The translations under genes and the position numbers were made by a program. Positions 61,201-64,000 of a stretch of DNA of 64,000 nucleotides are shown one piece after another; position 1 is the first letter of the stretch, and every line of letters begins with the position of its first letter. The stretch spans positions 62,001-126,000 of the forward strand of contig JACNKX010000065.1 in NCBI GenBank assembly GCA_014381825.1. Direction: 5' to 3'. The notes beneath the pieces were generated by a model that saw only the letters and a list, made by a program, of their open reading frames with translations, had not been told where the DNA came from and made no database searches. This DNA is from Planctomycetota bacterium. Lineage in GTDB: Bacteria; Planctomycetota; Planctomycetia; Pirellulales; Pirellulaceae.

Positions 61201-64000
61201 CCGCCTCCGTCAATCTGTTCGGGGGGATCGAAAGTACCGTTACCTCGGTTTGCCAAGATCGCCACTTCTTCGGCGAGATGACTGTTCCAGGAAAGATCCG
61301 CATCACCATCATTGTCAAAGTCAGCCACAGTCACGGAGTGGCCGCCTTCTCCCCTTGCTAAAACGACGCCGGCGGCGAAGCCATTCCAACCGGCGTCAAG
61401 TCCGAGATTCTCGTGATACGACAGTGCAACTGCTCCGCTGGTCGGGCTGGCATGCGTCACGAGCAAGTCCAAATCGCCGTCTCCATCCACATCGCTTGGC
61501 ACAGCTGAACTTGGTTCGTCTGCACTTGCGAAAGTTTCCGGCAGTATCCCAAACGTACCGCTCCCATTCTTCCGGAAGACGAAGATCCCATCCGCGCTGC
61601 CGTTCGCCGTAACGACCAGATCCAGATCCTGGTCGTTGTCGACATCGAAGGCCGCCAACGAAGAAGCCGTGGCGTTGGTGATGCTTAGTGCACCAAGGCT
61701 GGTTGTAAACGACGCGTCTCCGTTGTTGTCAAAGATGTCGATGTAAGCATTTCCCGATGCTGGATCGTTTCTCACCAGGGCCACGTCTACACCGCGCGCC
61801 GCATTAAAGCTTGCGACCGTGAAGTCAATCGGCCGACCGCCACCGCCGAGCGTCGTTGGTCCAACCACGAGCGAGCCGTCAGCAGCTTGCAGCAACAGGG
61901 ACACGCTGGCGTTATTACGCCCCAGAAGTGCGATGTCGCGGTCACCGTCTCGATCGAAGTCACCCGTTTCTACGTCCTCCGTCAGGACGCTCGGCGGAAG
62001 GAGTACAGGTTCGGCAAACAAGCTCTGTCGCCAACCTGTTTGTTCAACTTCACGAATCGTGTACGCGTCGTTGCCCATCCCGGCAAACGAATAGACACCT
62101 TGTTCGGTCTCGGGATCAATGACGCCATCACCGTTGAGGTCTTCGCTGGACGTTACCGTTTCGTCGACCAGATCGCCCGCCGCGTCAATCAGCTGAATTG
62201 TCCAACCGTCTAAGCCGACCTCGCCGGAATCATGGATACCATCTCCGTTGATGTCGTTGAACTTCTGGCCCTCGATTCCCGATCGAAAGTTGCCAAAGTC
62301 AACACCGACGACCACTTCGCTATTGCCAACCGCGATTCGGTGGATGCCGACCGTGTTTTCCAGTACGGACACGGTATCATCCCAGTAGTTTGCAGAGATC
62401 AATTCAAGATCACCATCTCCGTCTAGATCCGCGGCTGCGACGTCTTTGGAGTAGCTGCCTCCACTCGCGTACCGTGTTGGCCTCGCAAACGATCCGTTTC
62501 TGTTGTTGAAGAGGACAGCGATGTCACCCGTATTGGAAGGGTAACTCGTATCGCCAGTAACCAATTCAGGAGCCCCGTCGCCATTCAAGTCTGCAACCGT
62601 CACGAAGTAGCCGTACACGCTCGTCGCATAGGTCGTAGCTTGCGTAAACGCACCGCCACCTGTGTTGGTCAATGCGAGTAAGTTCTCTTCATTCGGATTC
62701 GCCACAATGAGGTCGATGTTGCCGTCGCCATTCACATCCGCGGCATCGATGTCGGACGCGTTGGAAACATCGATAGGATACAGTTGTGGTACGCCGAAAT
62801 TCCCCAAGCCATCATTGAGCAGTATTTGAAGATCGGTTCCATAAATGTGGGTTAACGCGATATCGAGCGCACCGTCATTGTTTAAATCTTCCGTGACGAG
62901 CGTGGGATAGAAACCATAGGCAATACTAGTCGTCGCAGTATCGACCGAGATACTGACGGGCGCGGCAAGCTGTTGATTCCCATTGTTCAGCATGAGCGTC
63001 AAGTCTTGAGAGAATTGGTTACCAGTGATCAAATCAGGCAGGCCATCATTGTTGACGTCACCCCATGCCATAGAGTACGGACTATCGCCAACGACATATT
63101 CAACAATCGTGGGAATGGACCCGACTCCGTTGTTCCAATGCACCGACACCGTGTCGGCGTATCGGTTGAGTACTGCAATGTCGAGATCGCTATCGCCGTC
63201 CAAGTCCTGAAGAACGGGTGACACGTAGTCGTCTTGTGTCGTGGGTACGAGGAAGGGCGTACCCAGTGATCCCTCGCCGTCATTAAGGAAAACCGAAAGA
63301 TTGCCTCGGTCACCACTGTATCCACTGTCCAATCCGTGTCCTAAGACAACGTCCGAATCGCCATCGCCATCTAAATCTCCAGATAGAACACTCGTGGGAT
63401 CGTTCTCTGCATCGTCGTAGATCACCGGTGATAGGAAAGAGCCTGTGGGAAGCGTCTGGGTCCAACCGGATCGCTGCACTTCATCGACCGTGTAGTCGCC
63501 CGGTTCGACATTTTGGAACCAATACAGTCCCTCTTCCGTGAAAGGCTCGATGCGGCCATCACCGTCCAAGTCCATGCGGTGCGTGATTTGTTCTGCGACG
63601 AGATTGCCGTCCCAATCTCGAAGTTGGATCGTCCAGCCGTTCATGCCTGGTTCATCGAAGTCCCGTTTTCCATCTCCGTTACGATCCCAGAACTTCTGTC
63701 CGTGAATCGAACCTGGTAGCGCGACATTCCCGAAATCGAAACCATCAGCAGGGCCGGATGGTACGGGCAAGCGATGCTCGCCGTTTCCTCCAGGCACCGT
63801 CTGTTCCCAACCGGGCTGAGCTACTTCAACGATTCGAGCGATAGGATTGACAGCGGGATCCAGATTTCCGAAGAAGTACTGCCCTCGCTCCGTCACTTCG
63901 TCGATCACCCCGTCGCCGTCTAAGTCGCGCCCACGCGTGACCTGCTCGTCCAGCACCACTCCGTCTCGATCGAGCAACTGAATTGTCCAGCCATCTAATC
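58284..64000 (-). CDS. giant FG-GAP/esterase/dockerin surface protein (5' part missing)
   Basis: The frame is open to the window edge; more than 1900 residues are visible and the true start is outside. From N to C: SdrD-B-like modules (GQKFWDRNGDGKRDFDEPG, near 63.7 kb), an FG-GAP/VCBS calcium-repeat block (63.4-62.35 kb), another SdrD-B module (near 62.25 kb) and a second FG-GAP block (62.0-60.95 kb). A cohesin-like domain (60.85-60.45 kb) and a dockerin-like DxDDNG pair (60.4-60.1 kb) follow. An alpha/beta-hydrolase domain has FFSHGSTGG and the nucleophile elbow GFSNGGGW (59.9-59.1 kb). A second cohesin-like domain (58.9-58.5 kb) and a C-terminal dockerin (VNGDGTISPLDALIVINRL, VDNDGHLSPKDALWVINYW) close the protein. 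It may be a polymer esterase displayed on the cell surface. Confidence 0.85.
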   Translation of the reverse strand, partial: LDGWTIQLLDRDGVVLDEQVTRGRDLDGDGVIDEVTERGQYFFGNLDPAVNPIARIVEVAQPGWEQTVPGGNGEHRLPVPSGPADGFDFGNVALPGSIHGQKFWDRNGDGKRDFDEPGMNGWTIQLRDWDGNLVAEQITHRMDLDGDGRIEPFTEEGLYWFQNVEPGDYTVDEVQRSGWTQTLPTGSFLSPVIYDDAENDPTSVLSGDLDGDGDSDVVLGHGLDSGYSGDRGNLSVFLNDGEGSLGTPFLVPTTQDDYVSPVLQDLDGDSDLDIAVLNRYADTVSVHWNNGVGSIPTIVEYVVGDSPYSMAWGDVNNDGLPDLITGNQFSQDLTLMLNNGNQQLAAPVSISVDTATTSIAYGFYPTLVTEDLNNDGALDIALTHIYGTDLQILLNDGLGNFGVPQLYPIDVSNASDIDAADVNGDGNIDLIVANPNEENLLALTNTGGGAFTQATTYATSVYGYFVTVADLNGDGAPELVTGDTSYPSNTGDIAVLFNNRNGSFARPTRYASGGSYSKDVAAADLDGDGDLELISANYWDDTVSVLENTVGIHRIAVGNSEVVVGVDFGNFRSGIEGQKFNDINGDGIHDSGEVGLDGWTIQLIDAAGDLVDETVTSSEDLNGDGVIDPETEQGVYSFAGMGNDAYTIREVEQTGWRQSLFAEPVLLPPSVLTEDVETGDFDRDGDRDIALLGRNNASVSLLLQAADGSLVVGPTTLGGGGRPIDFTVASFNAARGVDVALVRNDPASGNAYIDIFDNNGDASFTTSLGALSITNATASSLAAFDVDNDQDLDLVVTANGSADGIFVFRKNGSGTFGILPETFASADEPSSAVPSDVDGDGDLDLLVTHASPTSGAVALSYHENLGLDAGWNGFAAGVVLARGEGGHSVTVADFDNDGDADLSWNSHLAEEVAILANRGNGTFDPPEQIDGGGFPKHLTSSDVDHDGNVDLLAVSRPLDAAGGISLILNQGDGTFDAPDHFAAGNFPAGVIVDDMNGDDKVDLVTWHGESRQLSVMSNLTPIVDWQFGDVVTDVNLANIELRQIVSGATDSLVIPTPTERLVTVPVVYTTSDLDETLSGLGLRMHYDSSVLDFKSLIDDAPNAFQTAQLHNDTADFDNDPLTDKFVLTSWLEDNSNWPSQSLPTTLFDAEFHVVAAGDATTAIRFTGSSTAVTHRFEGVPIEIETISASLDIDDNGVADALSDGLLIVRRLFGADGQALVANAVASDAQRTDPDEIAAYIDYIKETVLDVDDNGASHALTDGVLVQRRLFGYEDDLLTDGALAIDAERTNPAEVANCIDRFIPGPLLDHGPFEPIVSPYFPLDYSTFGSYDVLCDSDGDGTREVCGTNDYDVYSYVPDNAKGLVFFSHGSTGGAGIVNRLESIVLIDNLIDSGYAVVATESTRRNGNLMPGESVTWDHTIDPDYNADFLRVSALREQFLDDYANLDEDTPVFPVGFSNGGGWSSVLGEMGRAIGWSIPTVGVMSSSFSGSGPAIDVRQATFIQVLENDRPPAVGSTRVANLQDYHENLKADGFPTEFFVGREKVLGLDRFNRIEAISLVPDAADAVFRLLVEGDAGPDGVENTADDIAGPLNAEGLRRFETDVTHSLLQDLEPAIGIILNQHGVERPYEAADEAVRQASVVAALHQVSGEFAEELGDFFDAQLPDPVTDQPIGGPEGEGFIGPLPLIAGERHQILTTTARRSGASANSVSFDVAYGTDPAATATTGLGTRLHFDSSQLDFVQLAAAADGLIVEQVQTDIEDLDGDPATDKFLLTGFFDIDGQWPHMDSRQERLGTIEFDVTDDFHGPTTLNITPVSTASGFELTAPSITIGKPHNNPGNVRDVNGDGTISPLDALIVINRLIERGSQLLDTLNLGPFSMDVDNDGHLSPKDALWVINYWLNRGN

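Overview
The window looks like chromosomal DNA of a planctomycete close to the Pirellulales (Rhodopirellula/Blastopirellula type). Evidence read from the sequence: formylglycine sulfatases, DUF1501 and DUF1549/DUF1553 proteins, HEAT-repeat c-type cytochromes, a Ser/Thr kinase with TPRs, DUF3299 proteins, very large secreted proteins with SdrD-B-like, FG-GAP, cohesin-like and dockerin modules, and an LE-x-LE-x-R-x-LLA motif at the N-terminus of one of them. No rRNA, tRNA, CRISPR array, integrase or transposase was found.

Layout. 1-4142 (+): an operon fragment with an FtsX/MacB-type ABC permease carrying a His-rich loop, a HEAT-repeat protein and two DUF3299 proteins. 4143-8640: an unusual accessory stretch in which two paralogous Spy/CpxP-like secreted proteins alternate with three copies of the 3' end of the DUF3299 gene. 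It also holds a 200-bp palindromic MITE-like element and a small secreted-protein gene whose promoter spacer contains a run of 12 G. 8676-12144 (+): two D-threonine-aldolase/D-serine-dehydratase-type PLP proteins around a secreted metallo-beta-lactamase-fold protein. 12177-17747 (-): a probable outer-membrane protein, a TPR Ser/Thr kinase and a sulfatase. 18011-23213 (+): ispE, a SpoVG protein with an inserted zinc ribbon, a 2-hydroxyacid dehydrogenase and a HEAT-extended M1 peptidase. 23255-28158 (-): a HEAT-cytochrome c gene, a degenerate M14/GH88-105-like fusion and a sulfatase, apparently an operon. 28428-30989 (+): transketolase and a small Cys/His-rich lipoprotein.

31087-33980 (-) is a compact acyl-chain operon in the order FabZ-like, long ACP, FabZ-like without the usual His, FabF-like. 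It diverges from an orphan PTS enzyme I (34132-35895) whose predicted transcript is leaderless. Then come trxA, a primary-type sigma factor and six-domain ribosomal protein S1 (35906-39631, -). 40111-45402 (+) is a 1763-residue secreted metzincin-type protein. It is followed by a zinc-ribbon membrane protein (-), thiol peroxidase, a large unknown secreted protein and a His-rich lipoprotein (+). 49506-51959 (-) is an eight-CxxCH cytochrome fused to HEAT and TPR repeats. 52082-57271 (-) is the typical planctomycete trio DUF1549/1553 cytochrome-like, DUF1501 and PPC-domain protein. 57450-57950 is a small unknown, and 58284 to the right edge is a giant FG-GAP/esterase/dockerin protein whose 5' end lies outside.

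Much of the window appears devoted to processing sulfated or complex polysaccharides and to exported proteins, mixed with housekeeping genes (ispE, tkt, rpsA, trxA, tpx, sigma factor). The least ordinary region is 4091-8615. There, direct repeats made of a gene's 3' end bound each paralogue, and a homopolymer sits between the -35 and -10 boxes of a promoter; this could be a small cassette-like, phase-variable locus. All functions come from reading motifs; no database search was run.
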